Assembly (NCBI GenBank): GCA_001875255.1
Contig: MJAN01000001.1
Span: forward strand, 124,001 to 188,000
From: Candidatus Sabulitectum silens
Lineage (GTDB): Bacteria; Fermentibacterota; Fermentibacteria; Fermentibacterales; JCC-6
Reading direction: 5' to 3'
DNA: 64,000 bases
The position numbers and the translations under genes were made by a program. Below the pieces are notes generated by a model, which saw only the letters and a program-made list of their open reading frames with translations, did no database searches and was not told the DNA's origin. Positions 1 to 9,624 of the stretch are shown here, one piece after another. The stretch's first letter is position 1. Every line of letters begins with the position of its first letter.

Positions 1-1679
1 GCCGAAGTCTATGATATGATCGGCGCTCATAAGTGTGTCGGTGTCATGCTCTACTATTATTACGGTGTTCCCGATGTTCCGCAGGTGCTCCAGGGTTTTC
101 AGCAGCCTGGCATTGTCCCTGGGGTGGAGGCCCACGGTTGGCTCATCAAGGACGTAGAGTACACCGGTGAGGCCGCTGCCTATCTGGCTGGCAAGCCTTA
201 TCCTCTGGGCCTCTCCGCCGGAGAGGGAGGGAGCCGCCCGGTTCAGCGTGAGATAGTGCAGGCCCACATTGCGCAGAAAGCCCAGTCTGGCGGTTATCTC
301 CTTCAGAAGACGGTGGGCGATGCTTTCCTGGTAGTCGGTGAGTTCCACCGTGCTGAAAAAATTCAGCGCGTCTCCCACGGTCATGTCGGAGATCTCCTGA
401 ATGCCCTTTCCTCCGATGAGAACCGCCCTGGCCTCCTCCCTGACCCTTGTTCCCTGACATTGATCACAGGTGTATTTCCTGAAGAACCTTTCATAGTACT
501 TGCGCATGTCGTCGCTGCCGGTCTGATGGTAGAGCCTCTCGATGCGGTTCACTACCCCTTCGAAGGGACCGTTCCAGGCGCCTGAGGAGTTCGAGGTCTT
601 CCAGTTGATCTTGAATGCCTTTTCGCCGGAACCGTAAAGAATGGTCCTCCGTACCTCTTCGGGCAGCCTGGTCCATGGTGTGTCAAGGTTGAAGTTCATT
701 TCCAGGCTGAGGGTGCGGAGGGAAGCGGATACCCATCCCTGTGGTATTCCCCAGGGCACTATGGCACCAGCTTTTATGGACATTCCCTGCCGTGGCACGA
801 TGAGATCGGGATCGACCTTCAGCGTATAGCCCAGGCTGAGCAGGCGGGGCACATACCAAGTGGATTATTGAAACTGAAGAGCTGGGGGGACATTTCCGGC
901 AGACTTATGCCGCAGTGGACACAGGCATTGTGTTCACTCATCAGGGTGGTTTCGCCGGTATCGGCATTAATCACCGCAATAACTCCATCTCCCAGTTTGG
1001 AAGCCGTTTCAATGGAATCGTTAAGCCTGCTTTCGAGGACATCCCCCGCCACCAGTCTGTCCACAACCACGGAAAGTGAATTGCGTTTCTTCTTATCAAG
1101 GTGTTTTAGCTGGTCTATCTCCATCAGCTCACCGTTGAGGATAACCCTTACGAAACCCTTCTCCCGGATCTCGGAGATAAGGTCTTCGTGTGAACCCTTC
1201 CGGTTGGTGAGTACAGGAGCTGTGATGTAGAGCCTGGTTCCCCCGGGCATGGCCAGGACCTTGTCGGTCATCTGCTGTGTTGTCTGGGTGGTGACCGCCC
1301 GTCCGCAGGAGGGGCAATGGGGTTCGCCTGCCCTCGCCCAGAGGACACGGAGATAGTCCGCTATCTCTGTTACGGTGCCCACGGTGGAGCGGGGATTGTG
1401 GCTTACGGTTTTCTGTTCGATGGAAATGGCGGGAGAAAGCCCTTCGATGGAATCGAAGTCGGGTTTTTCCATCTGACCGAGGAACTGACGGGCATAGGAG
1501 GAGAGTGACTCTATGTAACGCCTCTGCCCCTCAGCGTAGAGGGTATCGAAGGCGAAGGAGCTTTTCCCCGAGCCTGAAACCCCCGAGCACACCACGATGG
1601 CGTCCTTGGGAATTTCCAGCGATACCTCTTTAAGATTGTGCTCTCTGGCTCCTCTGACCGTAATCTTTCCAGCGGACAT
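1..1679 (-). CDS. uvrA: UvrABC excinuclease subunit A, N-terminal part (cut by window edge)
   Basis: UvrA is the DNA-damage recognition ATPase of nucleotide excision repair. The N-terminus carries the Walker A motif GVSGSGKSS near residue 34, then YIESLSSYARQFLGQM, a zinc site (CPSC, later CVHC and CPAC), and near the window edge LSGGEAQR followed by VLYVLDEPTVGLHPRD. About 560 of the usual ~940 residues are present; the rest lies beyond base 1. One frameshift near 836, where GMCPACSGLGY is expected, is repaired by restoring one G in a GG pair. The start is the ATG at 1679. No partner genes are adjacent. Confidence 0.95.
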
Positions 1680-1928
1680 TTTCCTCCAGCCGTTGAAATT
1701 TAGCCCTTAATATAATGGGAATGGGAATTTCCATGCATGTGTGTGCCACAATAGCACCTTTGTACGGGCCTTCACTGGGAAAATGGAGATAGGCAAGACG
1801 CAAAGCATTGTATGGCATGCCAATAGGCGAAATGAACCCAATGGCAAGACATTTGCTTAGAAGATAAATGCGATAAGTGAAATCGCCGATTTGAAACAAA
1901 TGAATAAATATAAATGACAATAATATTG

Positions 1929-1935
1929 AAGGAGG
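1929..1935 (+). promoter_or_regulatory. Strong ribosome binding site of dnaK
   Basis: GGAGGT lies about seven bases before the dnaK ATG, in the AT-rich end of the 262-base gap after uvrA. I searched the gap for the CIRCE inverted repeat of HrcA regulons and saw none, so the mode of heat-shock control is not evident. Confidence 0.7.
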
Positions 1936-1941
1936 TAGATA

Positions 1942-3843
1942 ATGGGAAAGGTAATAGGAATCGACCTGGGTACAACGAACTCCTGCGTCGCCGTCATGGA
2001 AGGTGGTGAGCCGGTTGTTATACCCAACGCCGAGGGCACCAGGACCACCCCTTCAGTGGTGGCCTTCACCGACAGCGGAGAGAGGCACATTGGCGTTGTT
2101 GCAAGGCGTCAGGCCGTGGCAAACCCCGGTAAAACGGTGTTCTCCATAAAGAGATTCATGGGTATGCACTTCTCCGAGGCTGAGAAGGAGATAAAACGGG
2201 TTCCCTTCAAGGTGGTCGAGGGCAAGAACAGTGACGCATGGGTGGAGGTTTCCGGAAAGAAGTACTCCCCACCGGAGATAAGCGCCATGATCCTGCAGAA
2301 AATGAAGAAGACCGCGGAAGACTATCTGGGAGAGAAGGTAACCCAGGCAGTGATCACCGTTCCGGCATACTTCAATGACAGTCAGAGGCAGGCAACGAAG
2401 GATGCCGGCAGAATAGCGGGGCTTGAGGTTCTGCGAATTGTGAACGAGCCAACCGCCGCTGCCCTTGCATACGGTCTCGACAAGGAGAAGGGCAATACCA
2501 CCATAGCGGTCTACGACCTTGGCGGAGGAACCTTCGACATATCCGTACTGGACATAGGCGACGGCGTTTTCGAGGTAAAATCCACCAATGGCGATACCCA
2601 TCTGGGTGGCGACGATTTCGATCAGGTGATCATGGACTGGATGGTGGACGAGTTCAAGAAGCAGCAGGGTATCGATCTTTCAAAGGACCAGATGGCGGTT
2701 CAGAGGCTGAAGGAAGCCGCGGAAAAGCGAAGTGTGAGCTTTCAACCACCATGAGCACCGACATAAGCCTTCCCTTTGTTACCGCCGATGCTTCTGGCCC
2801 CAAGCACCTTAACATGAACCTCTCCAGGGCGAAGTTCGAACAGCTGGCGGGACCGCTGGTGGAAAAACGGTTCAGCCCTGTCTGAACGCTCTGAAGGACG
2901 CCAGGGTAAAACCTGAGGACATAAGCGAGGTCATCCTGGTGGGTGGCATGACAAGAATGCCCCTGGTTCAGCAGAAGGTTACCGAGATATTCAAGAGGGA
3001 ACCCCACAAGGGAGTAAACCCCGATGAGGTGGTTGCCATCGGCGCCGCCATCCAGGCGGGTGTTCTCAGCGGCGACATAAAGGATGTCCTGCTTCTGGAC
3101 GTTACTCCCCTCACCCTCGGTATAGAGACTTTGGGAGCCGTTTTTACGCCTATAATTGAACGCAATACTACTGTTCCAACGAAGAAGAGCCAGATATTCA
3201 GCACAGCCGCAGACAATCAGACCAGTGTTGAGATCCATGTTCTTCAGGGTGAGAGAAAGATGGCTGCGGACAACAGAACCCTGGGCAGATTTACCCTTGA
3301 GGGAATCCCGCCGGCTCCCAGGGGTCTTCCCCAGATAGAGGTCGAGTTCGACATCGACGCAAATGGGATCGTTCATGTATCCGCAAAGGACAAGGCCACC
3401 GGAAAGGAACAGAAGATCCGCATCGAGTCCTCCAGCGGTCTTTCCGAGGGGGATATCGACCAGATGGTCAAGGATGCCGAACTCCACGCCGAGGAGGACG
3501 AGAAGAAAAAGGCCTCCGTGGAAACCCGTAACAAGGGTGAGAATCTTACCTACCAGGTGGAGAAGCAGATCGCCGAAATGGGCGACAAGCTCGACCCGGC
3601 GGACAAGGCTAAGCTCGAGGAAGCCATTTCCTCCACGAGAACGGCCCTTGAGGGAGATGATGATACTGCTGTATCCGCAAAGGTGGAGGAACTGGAGAAG
3701 ACATGGCAGGAAGTTGGTGCCAGGTTCTACCAGCAGCACGGGGAACAGGCCAGCGCCCTGGACAGGAAGGGGAACACCAGGCCACCGATAACGATCAGGG
3801 CGGAGACACAGTCGACGCCGACTTCGAAGTGGTGGATGACTGA
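1942..3843 (+). CDS. dnaK: Chaperone DnaK (Hsp70), three frameshifts
   Basis: DnaK is the ATP-dependent cytosolic Hsp70 that works with GrpE and DnaJ, which follow directly. The N-terminus has the phosphate-binding motif [14 protein letters not shown], then [17 protein letters not shown] and [10 protein letters not shown]. The second half has [14 protein letters not shown] and the substrate-binding domain ([14 protein letters not shown]). The acidic tail ends EVVDD. Frame breaks lie near 2727 (one G lost in AAGGCGAAG), near 2867 (one A lost in a poly-A run) and near 3750. The true stop is the TGA at 3841-3843, overlapping the grpE ATG. Repaired length is about 634 residues, normal for the family. 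Confidence 0.96.
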
Positions 3844-4457
3844 TGCGAGACCCCAGAAGAAAAGCGAAAGCCGAAGGCAGAGGCGGGCGGGGTGAACAAC
3901 CCCGCCGTCCCCGGCCAGACGAAGAGGAAATCCTTCATGAAGAACCGGCTGAGCAGCCCGAAGAGCCTGATAAGGAAGCTGCTGCGGACGGAAACGAGGA
4001 CAGCTCGAAAAAGGAAGACGACATCCTTGAAAGATATCAGCGTCTCGCGGCGGAGTTCGACAACTACAGGAAGCGTCAGGCCAGGGATTTCAACAGGCTC
4101 ATTGATCAGGGCCGGCGAAACCTGGTCAAGGAGCTTATCACCGTGCTGGACAATTTTGATCGAGCCAGGGCCACCGCCCAGGGAGAACATTCCGACAAGG
4201 AGATAGTCGATGGCATAATGCAGACCTCCGAACAGCTGAAGAGCATCCTGAAAAAGGAGGGACTTGAGGAGGTTGCCACTGAACCGGGTGATCCCTTCGA
4301 CCCCAATGTACACGAGGCCATGTTCGCTGAAGACATCGAAGAAGGCGATGTGGACATCATTCTGGAGGTTTATCAGAAGGCATACAGATACGGTCAGGAT
4401 CTCATCAGACCGGCAATGGTGAAGGTCGGAAGGATCTCCGGGAAGAATGGGGGCTGA
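3843..4457 (+). CDS. grpE: Nucleotide exchange factor GrpE
   Basis: GrpE releases ADP from DnaK. The 204-residue protein has a charged disordered N-terminus of about 60 residues, then the coiled-coil dimerisation region ([14 protein letters not shown]) and the C-terminal beta-wing domain, with the family signature around [11 protein letters not shown]. The start overlaps the dnaK stop (TGATG), so translation is probably coupled. It appears intact. The extreme N-terminus is low complexity, so an unnoticed indel there cannot be excluded. Confidence 0.95.
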   Translation: MRDPRRKAKAEGRGGRGEQPRRPRPDEEEILHEEPAEQPEEPDKEAAADGNEDSSKKEDDILERYQRLAAEFDNYRKRQARDFNRLIDQGRRNLVKELITVLDNFDRARATAQGEHSDKEIVDGIMQTSEQLKSILKKEGLEEVATEPGDPFDPNVHEAMFAEDIEEGDVDIILEVYQKAYRYGQDLIRPAMVKVGRISGKNGG

Positions 4458-4463
4458 TGTTCT

Positions 4464-5465
4464 TTGAGCAAAGACCTTTACGAAATCCTTGGAGTAGATG
4501 AGAACGCCACCGCCGAGGAACTGAGGAAAGCCTACAGGGATCTGGCCAAGAAGAACCACCCCGATGCCAACCGGAGTGATCCCCAGGCGGAGGAGAGGTT
4601 CAAGGCCATCTCCGATGCATACGACATACTTGGAAACCCTGAAAAGAGGGAGAAGTATGATCAGATGCGCCAGGGTGGACACGATCCCTTCGCAGGTGCG
4701 GCGGGAACCGCTGAGTTCTCCGACCTGAGCGACATTCTGCGGTCCATGTTCGGCGGCGGAGGGATGGATCCCTTCGGCTCCATGGGGCCAAGGGGGCAGG
4801 AAACGGTCCGCCTGGAGGTTGAGATCCCCTTCGTTACCGCCGCCAGGGGCGGCACTGTGGACAGGGTCATAAACCTTCCTGTGCAGTGTCAGCAGTGCAG
4901 TGGCGCCGGAGGTAGCGGAAAGGAAACATGCGCCAGTTGCGGTGGTTCCGGAAGGGTTTCCTCCGGAGGAGGTTTTTTCTCTTCGGTACATCCCTGCGCC
5001 AACTGCGGTGGCCGGGGTTACACCTTCAGGAACACATGCTCAACCTGCAGGGGTACGGGCAAGGTTCAGAGCCGGGAGAAGATCTCCCTTCGAATACCCG
5101 GGGGCTCATCCGAGGGCACTGTTCTTCGGGCCACCATAAAGGGCACGGTTGTAATGGTTCACCTTAAGGTAAAACCCGACAGGTTCTTTAAAAGACAGGG
5201 GAAGGATATTCTCTGCCGCGTGGCCGTATCGGCGGCACAGGCCGTACTTGGGGCCACGGTCATGGTAAGGACCCTGGACGGCCGGGTGAAACTGAAGGTT
5301 CCCGGAGGAACCCAGCCCGGTTCGGTTCTTCGACTTCGGGGCAGGGGAGTAGAGCAGAACGGCCTGAAGGGCGATCAGCTGGTAACCATCGATGTAAAAC
5401 TACCGGAGAAGCTTACTGACGAACAGAAGCGTATCTGGGAGAAGGTCAGGGATAGCGCTTCCTGA
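4464..5465 (+). CDS. dnaJ: Chaperone DnaJ (Hsp40), short C-terminal loop
   Basis: DnaJ delivers clients to DnaK and stimulates its ATPase. The order is: J domain (HPD in KKNHPDANR), Gly/Phe-rich linker with a GGGGMDPFG stretch, four CxxCxGxG zinc motifs (CQQCSGAG, CASCGGSG, CANCGGRG, CSTCRGTG), then two beta-sandwich domains. The start is TTG, six bases after grpE. It is about 333 residues, shorter than usual. Between VLRA and HLKVKPDRFF about nine residues stand where E. coli DnaJ has about eighteen, so the glycine-rich loop near 5125-5160 appears deleted. That could be real or a consensus error. Confidence 0.94.
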   Translation: MSKDLYEILGVDENATAEELRKAYRDLAKKNHPDANRSDPQAEERFKAISDAYDILGNPEKREKYDQMRQGGHDPFAGAAGTAEFSDLSDILRSMFGGGGMDPFGSMGPRGQETVRLEVEIPFVTAARGGTVDRVINLPVQCQQCSGAGGSGKETCASCGGSGRVSSGGGFFSSVHPCANCGGRGYTFRNTCSTCRGTGKVQSREKISLRIPGGSSEGTVLRATIKGTVVMVHLKVKPDRFFKRQGKDILCRVAVSAAQAVLGATVMVRTLDGRVKLKVPGGTQPGSVLRLRGRGVEQNGLKGDQLVTIDVKLPEKLTDEQKRIWEKVRDSAS

Positions 5466-5480
5466 CAGGATGGGGTTAAA

Positions 5481-5660
5481 TTGAACTATGCATATCTGAT
5501 ACTGGTTGTGGCGGGGCTGGCCCTTTCCATAACAGGATTCGTCAGGAACGGGAAAACCGAAGGCACCAGCCTTGGGCCGGCTGTTCTCTTTCTTCTTGGC
5601 ATGATATCCCTCGCAATGGGGATACTGCTTACCAGTGTTCCGGGATTCTTCTCGGGCTGA
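5481..5660 (+). CDS. Small two-helix membrane protein
   Basis: A 59-residue reading frame starts at a TTG 15 bases after dnaJ. It has two hydrophobic stretches (YLILVVAGLALSITGF and AVLFLLGMISLAMGILLT) joined by a short polar loop, so it is predicted as a two-pass inner-membrane protein. It shares the dnaK strand and probably its transcript. I do not recognise the family. The start could also be the ATA/ATG region a few codons downstream. Confidence 0.5.
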   Translation: MNYAYLILVVAGLALSITGFVRNGKTEGTSLGPAVLFLLGMISLAMGILLTSVPGFFSG

Positions 5661-5667
5661 ACCGATC

Positions 5668-6441
5668 CTATTCCACGAACCCCAGTCTTTTCAGTTTCGT
5701 GTGGAATGAATCCAGCAGGGGGTCGTCGGGATGGTTCCTTACGGCCTCCGCCACCATCTTTCCCGCCTCTTCAAAGCGGTCGTCCTTCACCGCCGCCCTT
5801 ATCCTGTCCGCCCAGAGCATTGCCCCGGCATCGGGGATCACCGCATCATCCGGGTCTTCAGCCTCTTCCTGTTCATCGGAGGAACTCCGGGGAGAGGTGT
5901 CCGTATCCTCGAGCATGGATAGAAGGCCATGGAGACCAGGGGCCTCGGGCATAAGTTCGAAGGCCTTTCTGGAGGCGGCGACTGCCTTTGGGAGGTCACC
6001 CTCCTCGAGCTTTTTCAAACCTATCTTGACAAGGTTAGCCGCTCTGATCTCATTTTTCAGGAGGGTGAGTTTTTCCTCTACCGCCGGGTCATCCGGGAAG
6101 AGCCGGGCAGCCTTCTTTAGATACGCAAGTGCTTTGGCGTCGTCTCCCGAGGCCAAAGCCTGATCGGAAAGCCTGAACGCTTTTTCGAGTTTTGGATCCA
6201 TATCTTCAGCTTCTGTCCTTTCAAATGAGGGCGGGCGGTCCTTATGGCTATTCTGGTTTATATCAAATCCGTCGGGATGGTCTTCGGAGGTTTCCATGCT
6301 CAGTATTACTTCCGTTATTATCATCTCGCCGGGATCCTCCTCCAGGGCCTTCTTCACGCACTGAAGGGCTTCTTCCCTGTTGCCCTTTTCAAGGTTTCCC
6401 CTGGCCTGCCTGAGAAGGGTCTCAACTCGGTCTTTCATCAT
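5668..6441 (-). CDS. TPR-repeat protein
   Basis: A 257-residue soluble protein of tetratricopeptide-like helical repeats, for example EKGNREEALQCVKKALEEDP, SGDDAKALAYLKKAARLFP and EEGDLPKAVAASRKAFELMP. Acidic Ser/Glu/Asp-rich linkers lie between them (around residues 55-80 and 185-205). There is no signal peptide or membrane segment, so it is probably a cytoplasmic scaffold. It converges on the dnaJ operon. The specific role is unknown. Confidence 0.75.
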   Translation of the reverse strand: MMKDRVETLLRQARGNLEKGNREEALQCVKKALEEDPGEMIITEVILSMETSEDHPDGFDINQNSHKDRPPSFERTEAEDMDPKLEKAFRLSDQALASGDDAKALAYLKKAARLFPDDPAVEEKLTLLKNEIRAANLVKIGLKKLEEGDLPKAVAASRKAFELMPEAPGLHGLLSMLEDTDTSPRSSSDEQEEAEDPDDAVIPDAGAMLWADRIRAAVKDDRFEEAGKMVAEAVRNHPDDPLLDSFHTKLKRLGFVE

Positions 6442-6590
6442 TCAGGAACTACTCCAGCCTGCAGATGTTATATGATTCCAGCGAAATACGGCCCGTGCCG
6501 TAAGTGGTAACACTCAACGGCTCCGTTTCAATATAATTCTCAGCACGAAACTGAGTAACCCCTCTATGGAATAACCGGGAAAGGGAAGCT

Positions 6591-8289
6591 ATGTCCATTA
6601 AAGATTTTTTCCAACGCCTGAGGCCGGCTCCAAGAATGGAAGCAGTTTCCCGGGGCCCCGTGGAACTGGTGGACCTTTCCCTTCGGGATGGCCAGCAATC
6701 CATGCTCGCCACCAGAATGTCCACCGGGCAGGTTCTGGAACTGATGCCCCTGATAATGGATACAGGAGTTCGTCTCCTGGAGGTCTGGGGCGGAGCAACC
6801 CTCGACAGCGCAATGCGATATCTGAATGAAAGCCCCTTTGAGCGCCTGATGAAAATGCGGGATCTCGCCAAACCCTACCATTCCGGCCTGAGGGCACTCT
6901 CAAGGGGACAGAACCTGTTTGGATATGATCCCTATCCCGATGACATCGTCAGGGATTTCAACAGGGAAGCGGTGAAGGCCGGAGTTACGGTAATGAGGAT
7001 ATTTGACGCCCTGAACTACACCCCCAATTTCAGGGCGGCCCTCGACGGGGTTAAAGAGGCCGGAGGCACCTTCGATGCCGCGGTGTGCTACACCACCGGG
7101 GAACCCTACGATGTGGACCACTTCGTAAAGAAAGCCCTGGAACTTGAAAAGATGGGGGCACACATGATCACCGACAAGGACATGGCCGGGCTGAAGTCTC
7201 CCGGGGATGCCTGGGAATACTACTCCGCCCTTAAGAAGGAGCTTTCCGTGCCGGTGGTTTCCCACACCCACTGTACCCCGGGGTATGGGCACATCAGCGC
7301 TCTGATCGCCCTTCTTGCTGGAGTTGATAAGATCGATGCCGCCTTCCTGCCCCTGGCAGGTGGTTCCTCACATCCATCCATAGAGATCATTTCCGTTTTC
7401 GCTGAAATCCTTGGGATCGAAACCGGTCTGGACCTTTCGGACAAGGCTCTGAAACCCATTCATGAGACCATGGCAAGGGTAGTGCAGGATGTGGAAAAGA
7501 AGTTCGAACTCAAGGTGCACCATTCGGTTGGCCCGGAAGGGAGAAGCTTCTCCCGATGGCGGAAGAGATAATCGGTTACCTGGCAAAGGGAAAAATAGAC
7601 AGAGCCCTGGAGGCCACCCACGCAATGGAACGGGCCTGCGGTTTTCCTCCACCTAACATCGAGGTACTCAACGCCCAGATACCCGGCGGCATGTATTCCA
7701 ACTTCGTCAACCAGCTTGCCCGGGACAACAAATCGGAATATCTCGACAGGCCCTGGAGGCGGTGCAGTCCGTAAGGCAGAAGGCGGGCTGGTGTCCCCTT
7801 GTGACCCCAACCTCCCAGATCGTTGGAGTTAAGGCCTACTTCACAGCCCTGGGGAAATCCGCCAACCCGGTTCAGTATTTCAACCTGATAGCAGGTTACT
7901 ACGGAAAGACCCCCTTTCCCATCGACCCGGATTACAGGGAAAAGGTCTGCGGATTCAGGGAAGAGCGTGAATACGACTCATCGGACTTCAAAAGAGAGAT
8001 CCCCCTGGCTTCGGGAACCGAGCTGCCCCTGGCAAAGACCACCCACGAAAAGCTTCTTTATTACCTGTTCCCTGACAGTTCAGGAAAAAGCTATCTGGAT
8101 GGCCTTAGACAGGCCGAGTGGAGGGAAATAGCAGAGGAACGGGAAGCTCAGAAGGAGAAGGAGAAAAGGGCAAAGCAGGAGGAGCTTAAGAAGAATTCCC
8201 TTGTTAATCGGTATGCCGACGACATGAGTTCCCTCTCCGAGGGTCTTTCCCGTGCGGTTTCCAACGGGGGCACCCAGGAGGGGAACTGA
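6591..8289 (+). CDS. Pyruvate/oxaloacetate carboxyltransferase (transcarboxylase 5S / OadA type), two frameshifts
   Basis: This is the carboxyltransferase half of a biotin enzyme. It moves a carboxyl group between carboxybiotin and pyruvate/oxaloacetate. Visible motifs are VDLSLRDGQQS (metal ligand Asp), MRIFDALN, ITDKDMAGL (the Lys that is carbamylated in 5S subunits) and the metal-binding SHTHCTPGYGH. The PYC_OADA domain follows (NIEVLNAQIPGGMYSNF, GKTPFPID). The C-terminus is a charged helix with no biotinyl MKM motif, so the carrier must be a separate protein. Frame breaks near 7540 and 7748 are each repaired by one G. With the mutase at 22.2-23.8 kb it fits the methylmalonyl-CoA route. 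Pyruvate carboxylase subunit B or oxaloacetate decarboxylase alpha remain alternatives. Confidence 0.9.
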
Positions 8290-8301
8290 CAGACCACCCT
8301 T

Positions 8302-8329
8302 TTGCTTCATCCCGGGTTTTTGCTATATT
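8302..8329 (+). promoter_or_regulatory. Putative sigma-70 promoter of the metK operon
   Basis: TTGCTT (8302-8307) and TATATT (8324-8329) are separated by 16 bases. A start site about six bases after the -10 box falls at the first paired base of the riboswitch-like leader, which supports both calls. The -35 box is weak. Confidence 0.5.
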
Positions 8330-8334
8330 TGATA

Positions 8335-8391
8335 TGTGGATTGATTTGAGGTTTATTGCAACCACACTAAAAAAAGTGCTAAAAAGCCGTC
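8335..8391 (+). ncRNA. SAM-II-class riboswitch (S-adenosylmethionine aptamer) upstream of metK
   Basis: The leader has the architecture of the SAM-II/SAM-V pseudoknot. Stem P1 is TGTGG (8335-8339) with CCACA (8362-8366). The loop carries TTGATTT and the conserved TTATTGCA. After an A-rich stretch comes the 3' core GTGCTAAAAAG. GGTTT in the loop (8350-8354) pairs with AAGCC (8384-8388) to close the pseudoknot. The conserved nucleotides match my recollection of the SAM-II consensus, and the downstream gene makes SAM. An intrinsic terminator follows at once, so control is probably by transcription attenuation. Identification is by eye, without a covariance search. Confidence 0.8.
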
Positions 8392-8405
8392 AGCCAAAAG
8401 CCTCG

Positions 8406-8428
8406 GGCCGTCGGACGACGGCCTTTTT
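8406..8428 (+). terminator. Intrinsic terminator (attenuator) in the metK leader
   Basis: GGCCGTC (8406-8412) and GACGGCC (8417-8423) form a seven-pair stem with a GGAC loop, followed by five T. The 3' arm and T-run can instead pair with AAAAAGCCGTC (8381-8391), the 3' end of the riboswitch core. Pseudoknot plus terminator (SAM bound) and antiterminator (SAM free) are therefore mutually exclusive. Confidence 0.85.
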
Positions 8429-8457
8429 CTGTACTGCAAAGAGGAAATGGAGATACC

Positions 8458-9616
8458 ATGAGACAGCTGTTCACCAGCGAATCGGTTTCGGAAGGGCACC
8501 CCGATAAGGTTTGCGATCAGATATCAGACGCCATTCTCGACGCCCACCTCAGGCTGGACCCGGGGGCCCATGTGGCCTGTGAAACCCTTGTCACCACCAA
8601 CTTCTGCGTGCTTGCCGGCGAGGTAAAGGCCAACGGAAAAGTTGATTACGAGGCGGTTGCCAGGGAAACCATAAAGGACATTGGTTATACCCTTCCCGAA
8701 ATCGGTTTTCACTTCCAGCAGAATGAATACATCAACCGGATCCACTCCCAGTCCCAGGACATCGACCATGGCGTGGTAAGCAATCAGGCGCCGGTGACCA
8801 GGGTCTCATGTTCGGCTACGCCTGCAACGAAACAAAGGCCTTCATGCCCTATCCCATACACCTTTCACATCGCCTCCTCGAGAAGCTGAGCGAAGTGCGC
8901 AGGTCTGGAAAGCTCCCCTGGGCCAGACCGGACGCTAAGAGCCAGGTAACAGTGGAGTACGAGAACGGTAATCCTGCGGGCATTTCCGAGATCCTCATGT
9001 CCGTTCACCACTCCGAGGACATCGGCAACCAGCAGATGGAAAAGGAGATCAGGGAGAAGGTCATCGAACCGGTCCTGGAACGTTTCATTCCACACCTCGA
9101 GTGGAGCGGAGAGCTGCTCTACAATCCTTCCGGCAGGTTCGTGATAGGAGGACCCGACGGCGACACTGGCCTTACCGGCAGGAAGATCATCGTGGATACC
9201 TATGGAGGTATGGGCCGGCACGGAGGCGGGGCCTTCAGCGGAAAAGACTCCACAAAGGTTGATAGAAGCGCGGCCTACATGGCCCGTTACATAGCAAAGA
9301 ACATCGTTGCCTCGGGCATTTCCGACCGGTGTGAAATACAGCTGGCCTACGCCATAGGCAGGGCCGATCCCGTCAGCGTAAGGATAGACACCTTCGGTAC
9401 CGAAAGGTCGGGAACGTTTCCGATATAGTCTCGGTGGTAAGGGAGATCTTCCCGCTCAGACCATACCAGATCATCGATTACCTGGGGCTTCAGAGGGGTA
9501 TTTTCAGGAAGACGGCGGCCTTCGGCCACTTCGGAAGGATCCCCGGCGAAGACGGCAGTTTCAGCTGGGAGAGAACCGACAAGGCAGAAGAGCTTGCCTC
9601 GAAGCTTCTGAAGTAG
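8458..9616 (+). CDS. metK: S-adenosylmethionine synthetase, two frameshifts
   Basis: MetK makes S-adenosylmethionine from methionine and ATP. Motifs are [16 protein letters not shown] at the N-terminus, the ATP-binding [14 protein letters not shown] (restored across the first break) and [17 protein letters not shown] with GGGAFSGKD. The repaired length of about 386 residues is standard. Breaks lie near 8792 (one C lost in CCC) and near 9411 (one A lost before GTTTCC). It is the first gene after a SAM-responsive leader and has a GGAG ribosome site six bases before its ATG. It heads a run continuing through metG, a second methionine-related enzyme. Confidence 0.96.
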
Positions 9617-9624
9617 GGGGATAA

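Noticed and set aside
16..585. Plus-strand open frames opposite uvrA
   Set aside because: They are shadows of the uvrA coding strand, which shows clear UvrA motifs in the reverse direction.
1680..1941. CIRCE/HrcA operator upstream of dnaK
   Set aside because: I looked for the 9-bp inverted repeat (TTAGCACTC-N9-GAGTGCTAA) and found none in this gap.
1942..3843. Programmed ribosomal frameshifting in dnaK, ribBA and similar genes
   Set aside because: Breaks are at unrelated positions in dozens of housekeeping genes, lack slippery sites with downstream structure, and each is repaired by one missing base. Consensus error explains all of them.
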